Positions 42,380-51,298 of a stretch of DNA of 64,000 nt are shown here, in pieces. Origin of the DNA: Litorimonas sp963972195 (lineage in GTDB: Bacteria; Pseudomonadota; Alphaproteobacteria; Caulobacterales; Maricaulaceae); the NCBI GenBank assembly GCA_963972195.1, contig CAXATH010000005.1, positions 62,001 through 126,000 of the forward strand. Direction: 5' to 3'. The position numbers and the translations under genes are program-made. Under the pieces are notes generated by a model. It saw only the letters and a list, made by a program, of their open reading frames with translations, searched no databases and was not told the DNA's origin. How positions within the stretch are numbered: position 1 is the stretch's first letter; every line of letters starts with the position of its first letter.

Positions 42380-43486
42380 CTAAAACTCCACAACGCTCCG
42401 GATGCTTTTGCCTTCATGCATCAAATCAAATGCCTTATTGATATCTTCAAGCGGCATTTTGTGCGTAATCAGGCTGTCGATATCGATGCGGCCATCCATA
42501 TACATATCGACGATTTTGGGCACATCTGTGCGGCCTCTCGCCCCGCCAAACGCGGAGCCGCGCCAGACCCGGCCTGTAACCAGTTGGAACGGGCGGGTTT
42601 GAATTTCCGCGCCTGCGGGCGCGACGCCGATGATGACGCTCTCGCCCCAGCCCTTGTGAACACATTCCAGCGCGTCGCGCATGACATCGACATTGCCGAT
42701 ACATTCAAAGGAATAATCCGCGCCGCCGCCGGTCAGCTCGACCAGATGTCCGACCAGATCGTCATGGTCCTTCGGATTGACGAAATGGGTCATGCCGAAT
42801 TGCTTGCCGAGCGCTTCGCGGGCGGGGTTGAGATCCACGCCGACAATCTGGCGCGCGCCGATCATGCGAAGGCCCTGCAGAACATTCAGGCCAATTCCGC
42901 CAAGTCCGAAGACGACGGCGGTGGAGTTGGGCTCGACATTGGCGGTGAACATGACCGCGCCAATGCCTGTCGTCACGCCGCAGCCAATATAACAGATTTT
43001 ATCAAACGGCGCGTCCTTCCGCACTTTGGCGAGACTGATTTCCGGCAGAACGGTGAAGTTAGAGAAAGTGGACGTTCCCATATAGTGGAGGATCTTCTCG
43101 CCTTTATAGGAAAAGCGGGACGTGCCGTTTGGCATCACGCCTTTGCCCTGGGTTGCGCGGACTTTCTGGCAGAGATTGGTTTTGGGGTTGAGGCAATATT
43201 CGCATTCGCGGCACTCGGCGGTGTAGAGCGGTATAACGTGATCGCCGGGCTTTAGCGACGTCACGCCTTTGCCGACCTCTCTGACAATTCCCGCACCTTC
43301 ATGGCCGAGAACCGCGGGGAAAGCCCCTTCCGGGTCGTCGCCGGACAGCGTGAAGGCATCCGTATGGCAAACACCCGTTGCCATGATTTCCACCAGAACT
43401 TCTCCTTGCTGCGGCCCCTCCAGATCGAGTTCAACAATTTCGAGGGGTTTGCCAGCTTCAAAAGCAACGGCGGCGCGGGTTTTCAT
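42380..43486 (-). CDS. adhC: S-(hydroxymethyl)glutathione dehydrogenase (class III alcohol dehydrogenase)
   Basis: A 368-residue zinc enzyme oxidising S-hydroxymethylglutathione (formaldehyde adduct) to S-formylglutathione with NAD+. The catalytic zinc ligands are in GVCHTDAF and GHEGAGIV, and the structural zinc Cys in CRECEYCLNPKTNLC. The NAD fold is VFGLGGIGLNVLQG. The length and motifs match the class III family closely. It is the first gene of the operon leading to fghA. ATG 43486 has GGAGAATTC upstream on the minus strand. Confidence 0.96.
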   Translation of the reverse strand: MKTRAAVAFEAGKPLEIVELDLEGPQQGEVLVEIMATGVCHTDAFTLSGDDPEGAFPAVLGHEGAGIVREVGKGVTSLKPGDHVIPLYTAECRECEYCLNPKTNLCQKVRATQGKGVMPNGTSRFSYKGEKILHYMGTSTFSNFTVLPEISLAKVRKDAPFDKICYIGCGVTTGIGAVMFTANVEPNSTAVVFGLGGIGLNVLQGLRMIGARQIVGVDLNPAREALGKQFGMTHFVNPKDHDDLVGHLVELTGGGADYSFECIGNVDVMRDALECVHKGWGESVIIGVAPAGAEIQTRPFQLVTGRVWRGSAFGGARGRTDVPKIVDMYMDGRIDIDSLITHKMPLEDINKAFDLMHEGKSIRSVVEF

Positions 43487-43620
43487 AGAATTCTCCGGAA
43501 AGGAATTTAAAATTTCAAATTAACATAGGTTTAAACTATGATAAATTTGTTTGATTTTGGATTATAAAATAGTAATCGAAATCACCGACGCATGAAAGCG
43601 TAGAGTTTTGTGGGTGATTA

Positions 43621-44766
43621 ATGAAGGCCGATTTACATCCTATGGAAGATATTCGTCTCGCAGCCCTGTCTGCTGCGAATATCATAGATACACCGCCTGA
43701 CCCCAAATTTGACGCCATCACCGATTTAATCCGCGACTTCTGCGACGTGCCTGTTGCCCTGGTCAGCTTGGTCGAAAGCGACCGCCAATGGTTTAAATCG
43801 GTCAAAGGGCTGGATATTTGCGAAACGCCGATTGAGCAATCCATTTGCGCCCATGCCATATTACAGACGAATCTTTTTGTGATCCCGGATACGTGGGAAG
43901 ACGACCGCACGGTGAATAACCCGCTTTGCCGTGAAGATTTTATGTCCGGTAAGCCTTTTCGTTTCTACGCCGGCATGCCGCTCAATAGTCCCAACGGACA
44001 GCCGCTCGGCTCTCTGTGTATTCTGGATTATAAGCCGCGAACCCTGACCGAGAAGCAGGCGAAATTGCTGACCGTCATGGGAGAGCAGGTTGAGACCCTG
44101 ATTGAGCTAAACCAGCACATTACCGATCAGGAAATTCTGAACAATGAAATGGACCACAGGGTGAAAAATTCTCTGCAATCTGTTTTGTCGATGATACGTC
44201 TCTATAGCTCCCGCGCCGACAAAGATAAGGCGTTGGGCCCGTCGGGCCGCGAAGCCTTCAAGGCGGTTCAGCGCCGCGTCGAGTCTATTGCCCTTTTGCA
44301 TGAGGAACTGCATCAGGCAGAATCCTCCGGGAATATTAATCTGAAAACTTATCTCGGGAAGATTGTCAAACTTTTGCAGACTTCCGCTCCGTCAAATGTC
44401 CTGCTGAAAGGTAAATTTGCAGACTTATCGGTTTCTTCGCATGAGGCCACCGCTATCGCGGTTATCGTCAGTGAGTTTTCCGCCAACTCGATTAAACATG
44501 CTTTCCCAGATAATCGAGACGGCATTGTCACTTTCACCGTCGAGACGGCTTCAGAGGGCGGGGTAAGACTGCTTTGCCAGGACAACGGCGTCGGCGGAGA
44601 GGTAGATTTGAGAGAAACCGCGGAAAACAAAGTCGACGGGCTCGGCCTACGGCTTATGGAAGCTTCCGCGTCGCAGGTCGAAGGCATTATGAAGCGCGGG
44701 CCAACGGAAGATGGTTACCAGTTAGAGCTTATAATTCCGCCAGACGCGCCCAAGGCTTCCGACTAA
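43621..44766 (+). CDS. GAF-domain sensor histidine kinase (HisKA_2 family)
   Basis: A soluble 381-residue kinase. The N-terminal GAF domain (about 10-165) shows the common ESDRQWFKSVKGLDICETP and SICAHAI pattern. HisKA_2 has DHRVKNSLQSVLSMIRLYSS with the phosphoaccepting His near residue 179. HATPase_c follows (SEFSANSIKHAF, CQDNGVGG, GLGLRLMEA). This is the HWE/HisKA_2 type common in alphaproteobacterial general-stress phosphorelays, often acting through a PhyR-like regulator; no partner is adjacent. It starts at ATG 43621, after GGGTGATT. Confidence 0.9.
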   Translation: MKADLHPMEDIRLAALSAANIIDTPPDPKFDAITDLIRDFCDVPVALVSLVESDRQWFKSVKGLDICETPIEQSICAHAILQTNLFVIPDTWEDDRTVNNPLCREDFMSGKPFRFYAGMPLNSPNGQPLGSLCILDYKPRTLTEKQAKLLTVMGEQVETLIELNQHITDQEILNNEMDHRVKNSLQSVLSMIRLYSSRADKDKALGPSGREAFKAVQRRVESIALLHEELHQAESSGNINLKTYLGKIVKLLQTSAPSNVLLKGKFADLSVSSHEATAIAVIVSEFSANSIKHAFPDNRDGIVTFTVETASEGGVRLLCQDNGVGGEVDLRETAENKVDGLGLRLMEASASQVEGIMKRGPTEDGYQLELIIPPDAPKASD

Positions 44767-44868
44767 TATCCCGCATTTTTGATTATAATTTCCGTTTAAA
44801 GAATAAAAAATGGGAACCGAGCCGCTTTAAACGGGTTTAATCCCTATCACTAATCAAGGGAGTATCCT

Positions 44869-45009
44869 GTGAAACACTTTAACATTCGTAACTTTCTAGC
44901 TGCTATCGTCGCTATGTCTGCCCTTTCCATCACCGCCTGTAACACTGTCGAAGGTGTCGGCGAAGATACCGAAAGCGTTGGCCGCACAATTGACGACGCC
45001 GCTAACTAG
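44869..45009 (+). CDS. Entericidin-like small lipoprotein
   Basis: A 46-residue peptide: signal segment ending LSITAC (lipobox), then the short mature part CNTVEGVGEDTESVGRTIDD, the hallmark of the EcnA/EcnB family. The start is GTG 44869 with AAGGGAG 7 nt upstream. Too short to be caught by length-based gene calls. A rho-independent terminator follows within 20 nt. Entericidins are envelope-stress lipoproteins sometimes proposed as toxin/antidote pairs; only one copy is present here, without a partner. Confidence 0.9.
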   Translation: MKHFNIRNFLAAIVAMSALSITACNTVEGVGEDTESVGRTIDDAAN

Positions 45010-45027
45010 GCTGCTCTAAATTTTATC

Positions 45028-45063
45028 AAACCCGCTTTTCCGAAAGGAAGAGCGGGTTTTTTT
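45028..45063. terminator. Bidirectional rho-independent terminator
   Basis: AAACCCGCTTTTCC, GAAA tetraloop, GGAAGAGCGGGTTT plus T run, between the entericidin gene and convergent coq7. Confidence 0.9.
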
Positions 45064-45068
45064 ATGTC

Positions 45069-45608
45069 TCAGATTTTTTCGGTAATGCGAATTGCCGTCA
45101 GGCAGCCTTGGCGGATAAATCGCGAGAGAAGGCCATAGCCGGGTGCCTCTTTGGCCCCGCCTTCCACGGCAATATCGCGGTGATGCAGTTCATCTTCGCG
45201 AAACTCGGCAAAAGTGGCGGCAAGTTCGGGCTCCACGTCAGCAATTTCTTCGGACTGGCTGCCATAATGCTGCTCTATCACGGTCTCGACGGCTTCGGTG
45301 CAGGCATGGGCGGCTTTTTCGCCCATCAACGCCGTGACCACGCCCAGACCGTATCCGGCCACATTCCAGATAGGCGTCATGGCGGTGGGGCGCACATTTC
45401 GTTCCACCAAAAGCTTGTCAAACGCGTCCAAGTGCTTTTGCTCTTCGTCCTGCATTTCCTGCAGCTGATCGGCCATCTCTTTGGTCTTGGGATTCGCGCC
45501 AAAGACGGCCTTTTGACCTTTGTAAATGGCCACAGCGCCATACTCGCCCGCGTGATCGACGCGAAGCATTTCGGCAATTCTCGGATTGGTTCTCTTAGCG
45601 TTTGGCAT
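45069..45608 (-). CDS. coq7: Demethoxyubiquinone hydroxylase (COQ7/CoQ7-type)
   Basis: A 179-residue di-iron monooxygenase for the C6 hydroxylation in ubiquinone biosynthesis. The two carboxylate/His repeats are visible: LRVDHAGEYGAV with Glu, then EMQDEEQKHLDAF (ExxH), and a second pair in AVETVIEQHYGSQ and FREDELHHRDIAVE (ExxH). The length matches the short bacterial form without a targeting sequence. It overlaps the dsbB stop by 14 nt, so it is translated with it. Confidence 0.94.
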   Translation of the reverse strand: MPNAKRTNPRIAEMLRVDHAGEYGAVAIYKGQKAVFGANPKTKEMADQLQEMQDEEQKHLDAFDKLLVERNVRPTAMTPIWNVAGYGLGVVTALMGEKAAHACTEAVETVIEQHYGSQSEEIADVEPELAATFAEFREDELHHRDIAVEGGAKEAPGYGLLSRFIRQGCLTAIRITEKI

Positions 45609-46098
45609 GTCGAAATCCTAACACAGCCGTCACGACAGCGCCACCGAGCGAGAGCAGACCGTTCCATGTCGCCATCGACAGGCCAAGGAAAACCCAGACA
45701 GCGTCTGAGCATGAGGGCGGCATAATCTTTTTGTCTAGATTGGCAAAGGGATCACCGCCCGAGAAATCAGGCAAAGCTCCACCGCCGCCCGAACAGGTCT
45801 TGGGCCCGTCCCACCATTTAAATTCGACGCCGGCATGGTAAAAGGCGAGCCCCGCGCTCCCCACCAGTAAAAATACAAGCAAAAGCGTCAGAGCCTTGTG
45901 CAAAGGCAGTCCCATCCGCGCCATAATCAAGGCGAGCACGGCTACAACCACCACAGCTTTGTGAACGTGGCGCTGCCAATAACACATCGTGCAGGGCTGA
46001 TAGCCAAATCCGTATTGGGACACCCAAGCGCCGATCAAAAGCCCGCCTGAAAGAAGCAGAGCAAAAAGGGGGGCGCGGCATGCAGGAGAAATCGTCAT
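45595..46098 (-). CDS. dsbB: Disulfide bond formation protein B
   Basis: A 167-residue four-helix inner-membrane protein that reoxidises DsbA using quinone. The first periplasmic Cys pair is PCTMCYWQRHVH (CxxC, about residues 36-39). The second pair is Cys of KTCSGGGG and PPSCSDAV in the second loop. The quinone-contacting Arg sits in YWQRH. A Gly-rich insert (CSGGGGALPDFSGGDPF) lengthens the second loop. It starts at ATG 46098 and overlaps coq7. Confidence 0.9.
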   Translation of the reverse strand: MTISPACRAPLFALLLSGGLLIGAWVSQYGFGYQPCTMCYWQRHVHKAVVVVAVLALIMARMGLPLHKALTLLLVFLLVGSAGLAFYHAGVEFKWWDGPKTCSGGGGALPDFSGGDPFANLDKKIMPPSCSDAVWVFLGLSMATWNGLLSLGGAVVTAVLGFRHAKR

Positions 46099-46164
46099 AA
46101 ATCCGATATAGGTCAGAGCGGCGGGGCTGTCATGTGACAGATTGGCAGGAAATGCGCGCGTATC

Positions 46165-47616
46165 CTAATACTCATTAAATCCAGCGACGGCGTCATTGGC
46201 GATAATAACGGTTTCAATTAAATCCGCTTTGGTTCGGATCAAAGAGGCGTCGATATTGTTAACCCGGCTCTGGACTTGCAAGACATCCAAAAGCGAACTT
46301 TCGCCAAGGTCGAACTGTATGGAAGCCAGCCGCAAGGCTTCGTTGGCCGCCTCGGATGAAGCTTCAAGGTTTACCAAAATTCGCTGCAGGGTTTCGGCCC
46401 GGTCATAGGCATCCGTGATTTCAGCCATAGCCCGCCTTAGTCTTTGTTCATATGACAAAAGCGAGCCTTCCAGATCCGCGCGGGCAGATTCAATTCCGGC
46501 ATTGATAGCCCCGCCGTCAAACAAGACTTGCGAGAGGCTGGCACCCAACCGCGCGATATAATCCCCGGGATCAAACAAATCGGAAAAATTAGACGCCGAG
46601 GACAGTCCGCCTGTGATGCCGATGCTGGGCCATCTATTCAGCTTAGCGCCTCTCAGAGCCGCAACTTGCCCGGCGAGCTGAGCTCTGGCCGCAATGACGT
46701 CGGGTCGTCTTTGGAGTAAGGTCGCCGGGAGGTCTCGTGCGGGAAGGGCGGTCGGCTCCGACAGATCCTCTGCCAGGCGCAGGGTCTCGTCCGGGTAATC
46801 TCCCAAGAGAATACTCAAAGCGCGGCGCGAGGACCTCGCGGCCTGAACCGTACTTTCATAACTGGCCAGCGCGCTCTGGTAATTGGCTTCGGCAAAAGAA
46901 AAATCGCCTTTAGCCGTATCTCCCAGACGGTAACGGGACTCAGAAATACGCCGGCTTTCGGATAAAAAGTCGAGATTGGTTTTGGCCAGTTCTACCTGAA
47001 GCTTGGCCTCTACTGCCAGAATATAGGCGCGGGCCGTCGAGGCAAGCACGGCCTGCCGCGTATCGGCCTCAAGTGCGTCTTGCGCCAGAAGTGATGCTCT
47101 AGACGCCGCAATATTGGTGCGGGTCTGTCCAAAGACATCCGGGTCCCAGCGGCCGGAGAGGTTCAGGCCGTAACTGTCAAATGGGTCTTCAATGTCGGAA
47201 AGAAGGGCAGACCCAGAGGCGGAGGCCGTCAAATCGAGACGCGGAATTAATTGCGCTTTGGCGCGATCTAATTCAGCTTCCGCGCGTCTCACCCGCGTTT
47301 GGGCGATGCGAATATCGTAATTCTTTTCGGCCGCGAGGATCAGATAGTCCTGAAGAATGGGATCGCCGTAAAGGTCAATCCAGGACAGAACAGGTCCGTT
47401 ATCGCTCGGAAGCTCAAGCAGCCATTCTGCGGGAATAGACCCGTTGAGGTTTTCCAAATCTGTCTCGGTCGATGACACACTCGCACAGGCCGCAAATGTT
47501 AAACATATACCACTGAGCAGAACGCGCCGGAAGGTAGCCGACCGCACATTTTTAATGAAAGTGAGGGGCAGATTTTTTTGCGTCACGACAGACCTATTCT
47601 CGTTCATATTATTCAT
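46165..47616 (-). CDS. RND/MacAB-type outer-membrane efflux lipoprotein (TolC family)
   Basis: A 483-residue TolC-like outer-membrane channel with a lipoprotein signal (LLSGICLTFAAC, lipobox FAAC, near residue 44), suggesting the NodT/OprM subfamily. Long helical repeats (YDIRIAQTRVRRAEAELDRAKA and the second repeat from about residue 270) form the coiled-coil tunnel. The start is taken at ATG 47616, overlapping the permease stop by 8 nt; ATG 47607 is possible. Last gene of the four-gene efflux operon. Confidence 0.88.
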   Translation of the reverse strand: MNNMNENRSVVTQKNLPLTFIKNVRSATFRRVLLSGICLTFAACASVSSTETDLENLNGSIPAEWLLELPSDNGPVLSWIDLYGDPILQDYLILAAEKNYDIRIAQTRVRRAEAELDRAKAQLIPRLDLTASASGSALLSDIEDPFDSYGLNLSGRWDPDVFGQTRTNIAASRASLLAQDALEADTRQAVLASTARAYILAVEAKLQVELAKTNLDFLSESRRISESRYRLGDTAKGDFSFAEANYQSALASYESTVQAARSSRRALSILLGDYPDETLRLAEDLSEPTALPARDLPATLLQRRPDVIAARAQLAGQVAALRGAKLNRWPSIGITGGLSSASNFSDLFDPGDYIARLGASLSQVLFDGGAINAGIESARADLEGSLLSYEQRLRRAMAEITDAYDRAETLQRILVNLEASSEAANEALRLASIQFDLGESSLLDVLQVQSRVNNIDASLIRTKADLIETVIIANDAVAGFNEY

Positions 47617-48835
47617 GGCGCAGAGCTTCTATAGGATTGAGCTGCGCCGCTCGCCGGGCCGGAAGAAACCCGAAGACGACACCAATAAACAAGGCGGACC
47701 CGAAGGACACCAGCGCAACTGTCGGGCTGAAGACAAGTTCGACCTCCATCGTTTTCATGGCAAATTTCGACATGAAAAATCCGAGGCCCAATCCGACAAT
47801 GCCGGACAGGATACAGAGGAGCAAAGCCTCGGTCAGGAACTGGTTCATTATGTTCGACTTCTGGGCCCCGAGAGCCATGCGAAGCCCGATCTCGCGGGTT
47901 CTTTCCGTGACCGAGACAAGCATAATGTTCATCACGCCCACACCGCCCACCAAAAGAGATATCGCGCCCATCGCCGCCAGTAGAAAGCTGATGCCTTTTG
48001 TTTGCTCCGCCGCGCGCTCTCGCCAGCCGCGCGATGAAATAACGCGATAATCCGGCGTTGCTCCGGCTCTCAGGTCGCGCGAGCGCCGGAGAATAATATC
48101 CATTTCAGATTCAATCCGATCAAGGTCTGCGCCCAATTCTCCGACGACGCGGATACTGCTGACATAGTTTTGTACAAAGCGATTGCCTCCGATAATTCGC
48201 TCTCGCGCCACCGTAATCGGGGCCCAAACAAATAAATCGTCATTACCAAAAGAAATATCGCTATCGGCTTTGGTGGCGACGCCTTTAATCGTGAAAGCCA
48301 CATTATTGACTTTCAGGCTTTGTCCGAGCGGATTTTGATTGTCGAATAATCTTTGCTGAATACCTTCGCTTATAATTACAACGGGCCTCCGGGTTTCTAT
48401 GTCCGCAAAGGAAATATTCTCGCCTAATGTGACTTCGCTGCCGCTGGCTTTAAGCTGATCCGGATCAACGCCTAAAAAGTTTCCATCTACATCATTTCGG
48501 TCCGTCGCAATCGTATAGCTGCGCCCGGTAATCGTGCCAGTGGCGGCGTAAACGCCGTTTATAGAGCGCATTTCTATGACGTCGGTTTCGGTAAAAGGCA
48601 TGGACGGCCGGCTTTGAGACGAGCGGCGTCTATTCCAATCCGGCCAGACCTGCATGGTGCGAGTGCTGATGGAATTGAGACTTTCTTCAACTTCCTTTTT
48701 TGCGCCTTCGCCCAAAGCAAGCATGGCATAAACAGCCGCTACGCCGATAATAATCCCGAGAGAGGTGAGGAGGGAGCGCAGAGGCCTTTCTATAATTGAG
48801 CTGGCCGCCAGACTGAGTGAAGCAAACATCATCAT
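47609..48835 (-). CDS. macB: MacB-type ABC transporter permease
   Basis: A 408-residue permease with a helix near residue 20-45, a large periplasmic MacB_PCD domain (about 50-250), and three C-terminal helices (SFLLAAMGAISLLVGGVGVMNIMLVSVTERTREIG is the FtsX-like signature). The mechanotransmission fold and the match of all parts support a MacB-type efflux pump core, here split from its ATPase. It overlaps the ATPase gene (48832-48835) by 4 nt. Confidence 0.92.
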   Translation of the reverse strand: MMMFASLSLAASSIIERPLRSLLTSLGIIIGVAAVYAMLALGEGAKKEVEESLNSISTRTMQVWPDWNRRRSSQSRPSMPFTETDVIEMRSINGVYAATGTITGRSYTIATDRNDVDGNFLGVDPDQLKASGSEVTLGENISFADIETRRPVVIISEGIQQRLFDNQNPLGQSLKVNNVAFTIKGVATKADSDISFGNDDLFVWAPITVARERIIGGNRFVQNYVSSIRVVGELGADLDRIESEMDIILRRSRDLRAGATPDYRVISSRGWRERAAEQTKGISFLLAAMGAISLLVGGVGVMNIMLVSVTERTREIGLRMALGAQKSNIMNQFLTEALLLCILSGIVGLGLGFFMSKFAMKTMEVELVFSPTVALVSFGSALFIGVVFGFLPARRAAQLNPIEALRHE

Positions 48836-49545
48836 GCGGCCGCTTCGCGTCTTGTGTCGGATAAAATCCGCCCATCGCGAAATTCAATTACGCGCTGGGC
48901 ATAAGCCGCGACGTCATCTTCATGGGTAATGACGATGACGGTAATCCCCTGACGGTTCAGATCCTGCATGAGCGCCATAATGTCGTTGGAGGTTTTGCTA
49001 TCCAGAGCGCCAGTGGGTTCGTCTGCGAGCAAGACTTTCGGACTGCCCGCCAGAGCGCGGGCGATAGCAACCCGCTGTTGCTGCCCGCCTGAGAGTTCGG
49101 TCGGGCGATGATCGGCTCTTTCTTTTAGTCCGACAAGGTCCAGAGAGTGGAGCGCCCTTTCGCTCGCGTCACGCACTTTGGGTTTACGGTATTGCAGTGG
49201 CAGCTCGACATTTTTCCTGGCAGATTTTTTCGGGAGTAGCTGGAATTGTTGAAAGACAAATCCGATGGTTCTATTGCGAAAATCAGCCAGCTTATTGTTT
49301 CGCATGGTCCCGACATTTTCGCCGTTAATTGTCACCTGGCCAGAGGTTGGTTGATCCAGGGCGCCCAGCATATTCATAAGCGTAGATTTGCCGGAACCCG
49401 ACGAGCCGATTATGGCGACGAATTCCCCTTCGAAAATATCCAGACTCACGCCGTCCAGCGCGCGGATTTTTTCTTTTCCCATGACATAGATTTTAGTTAA
49501 ATCCTGGCAGGAGATAAGAGGGCGGATTTGAGAAGATGCAGCCAT
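48832..49545 (-). CDS. MacB-type ABC transporter ATP-binding protein
   Basis: A 237-residue ATPase of the LolD/MacB group: Walker A IGSSGSGKSTLM (about residues 41-52), Q loop, signature LSGGQQQRVAIARAL, Walker B VLLADEPTGALD, and the H-loop VITHEDD. As a separate chain it pairs with the downstream MacB permease. The reading begins ATG 49545 and its stop overlaps the permease ATG. Confidence 0.94.
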   Translation of the reverse strand: MAASSQIRPLISCQDLTKIYVMGKEKIRALDGVSLDIFEGEFVAIIGSSGSGKSTLMNMLGALDQPTSGQVTINGENVGTMRNNKLADFRNRTIGFVFQQFQLLPKKSARKNVELPLQYRKPKVRDASERALHSLDLVGLKERADHRPTELSGGQQQRVAIARALAGSPKVLLADEPTGALDSKTSNDIMALMQDLNRQGITVIVITHEDDVAAYAQRVIEFRDGRILSDTRREAAA

Positions 49546-49553
49546 GGAATTAA

Positions 49554-51071
49554 TTAACCGGGCCGCTGGCCATTAAAACCTCCGGCGCTTCCGCCGCCAA
49601 TTCCGGTCACGACCTCATCCCCTTCAGAAAGCCCCGAAATCACTTCGACAAAAGATCCGTCAGACAGGCCGAGGCCGACATCGACCTGCGCCATCTTATC
49701 GCCCGTCTTAATCCAGATTTGGGCTTCGCGAATTTGGGCGTCCGCTTGAACTAAACGGCGATAGTCCTGATACTCTGTCGAGGTCAGCTCTCTTTTGATG
49801 ATGCCGTCATTTATCTCGTTCAGCTGTTTTAATCGTCCGACTTTGCGCCACGTTTGTGTGGGATCGTCGATCTGTTTTCTTAATTCGACGGTTTCATCTG
49901 CCATCACCTTAAGGACGGATTCGATACGGGAATCAGCAATTCCTAGCTCCGACAGTCTCTCTCGGGTTCTCGAGTTCAAATCCGTCTCTGCAGACGCGTT
50001 GTCTTCTACTTTCCAGGTTTTGATCTGATCCGGGGTTGGACGAAAGCGTTCGGCCATGGCGGGAATACGCAAAATGCCGGATTTAGAATTTGTCGTGATT
50101 TGAAGATTTGTCGTCATGCCCGGCATTAAAACGCCGTCAAGATTGTCCGCATCCACAACGGCCGTGTACGTGACGATATTGCTTTCCGTCGCGGATTTCA
50201 GGCGGAGTTGATCAACGGTTCCGCGAAAGACGCGGCCGGGATAGGCATCTACGCTAAAGCTGACGGGGTCGCCGCCATCCAGACCCGAGACATCACTTTC
50301 GACGATAGCGGCGTCAATCTTTAGCTTGGAAAGATCGCCTGCGATTTTAAAAAGCTCGGGAGCTGAAAATGAAGCCGCCACGGTTTGGCCCGGATCGACA
50401 AGGCGTTCAATCACGACGCCGTCAATCGGGGAGCGGATAATTGTCCGGGAAAGATCAACCTGCGCCGTGCGTAAATCCGCTTGGGCCTGTTTAAGAGAAG
50501 ACTGACTGCCTTCCAGCCGCGCTTTGGCCAGTTCAATGTCCGAATTTGCCAATTCCATGGTGCGTTCGGTTTCTTCCAGTTGAGCGGTCGAAATGGCGTC
50601 TTCATCATGAAGCTGTTGACGGCGGTTAAGAGAGCGTTGGGACTGAGCCGCATTGACCTCGGCCCGCTCCAATGAAGCCTCATTAATTCGAATGTCAGAG
50701 CGGCGGTTCTCGACTTGGGCCTGCATTTGCGAGACCCTGTTTTCCAGGTTTTCGGGATCAATCACCGCCAGAACGTCGCCTTCTTTGACGATAGTATTAA
50801 AATCAACATCTACAGAAAGAATTTTGCCCGAGACTTCCGAGCCGACTTGTACTGTAATGTCCGGACGCACCGTGCCGGTGGCATTAATAATTTTGGCAAT
50901 TTCGCCGCGGCTGACCGGTCCGGTTTGGAGCGACGGGCTTTGCGCCCCGGCGGCGTCTCCGTTTGCCCCAGATCCTATCGTGGCATCACTTTGGGAGCAG
51001 GCAGGCAAAACCCCCAAACTTACCATAGAAAGCAGTGTCAGTGACGCTTGCCCGAAATACTTAATTGTCAT
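49554..51071 (-). CDS. macA: MacA-like periplasmic adaptor (HlyD/RND family)
   Basis: A 505-residue membrane-fusion protein: lipoprotein-like signal (MVSLGVLPACSQS), a lipoyl-like half motif (GEIAKIINATGTVRPDITVQVGSEVSGKI), a long coiled coil (about 115-210), the second lipoyl half (TIIRSPIDGVVIERLVDPGQTV), a beta-barrel domain and a C-terminal domain (ending GGSAGGFNGQRPG). A roughly 110-residue helical insert (about 345-455) interrupts the C-terminal half, which is longer than classical MacA. First gene of the operon; the ATPase gene starts 8 nt later. Confidence 0.9.
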   Translation of the reverse strand: MTIKYFGQASLTLLSMVSLGVLPACSQSDATIGSGANGDAAGAQSPSLQTGPVSRGEIAKIINATGTVRPDITVQVGSEVSGKILSVDVDFNTIVKEGDVLAVIDPENLENRVSQMQAQVENRRSDIRINEASLERAEVNAAQSQRSLNRRQQLHDEDAISTAQLEETERTMELANSDIELAKARLEGSQSSLKQAQADLRTAQVDLSRTIIRSPIDGVVIERLVDPGQTVAASFSAPELFKIAGDLSKLKIDAAIVESDVSGLDGGDPVSFSVDAYPGRVFRGTVDQLRLKSATESNIVTYTAVVDADNLDGVLMPGMTTNLQITTNSKSGILRIPAMAERFRPTPDQIKTWKVEDNASAETDLNSRTRERLSELGIADSRIESVLKVMADETVELRKQIDDPTQTWRKVGRLKQLNEINDGIIKRELTSTEYQDYRRLVQADAQIREAQIWIKTGDKMAQVDVGLGLSDGSFVEVISGLSEGDEVVTGIGGGSAGGFNGQRPG

Positions 51072-51212
51072 GTTTTAACCCTTCAGCCGCGTCCACCGAT
51101 AATCCCCGCCCGGATTATTTCAATAAAGAAATGCAATGCTTACAAGATTGTATAGTTGACTCTATTGCACAACCCTAAATTATTAGTCCTGACGCCCATT
51201 CCATTAGCGAGC

Positions 51213-51229
51213 TTGGCATAAAATCTGCA
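51213..51229 (+). promoter_or_regulatory. Candidate sigma-54 (-24/-12) promoter
   Basis: TTGGCAT, AAAA, TCTGCA: GG and GC elements are separated by 10 nt, matching the sigma-54 consensus spacing, about 70 nt before the cupin-GNAT gene. Single-site matches occur by chance, so it is a suggestion only. Confidence 0.3.
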
Positions 51230-51298
51230 TGAAAACGGCTGAACCGAGTCATTTTGCCCGTTTGGGGGTCAGAATGATACAGACCTATGGGGGTTGAT

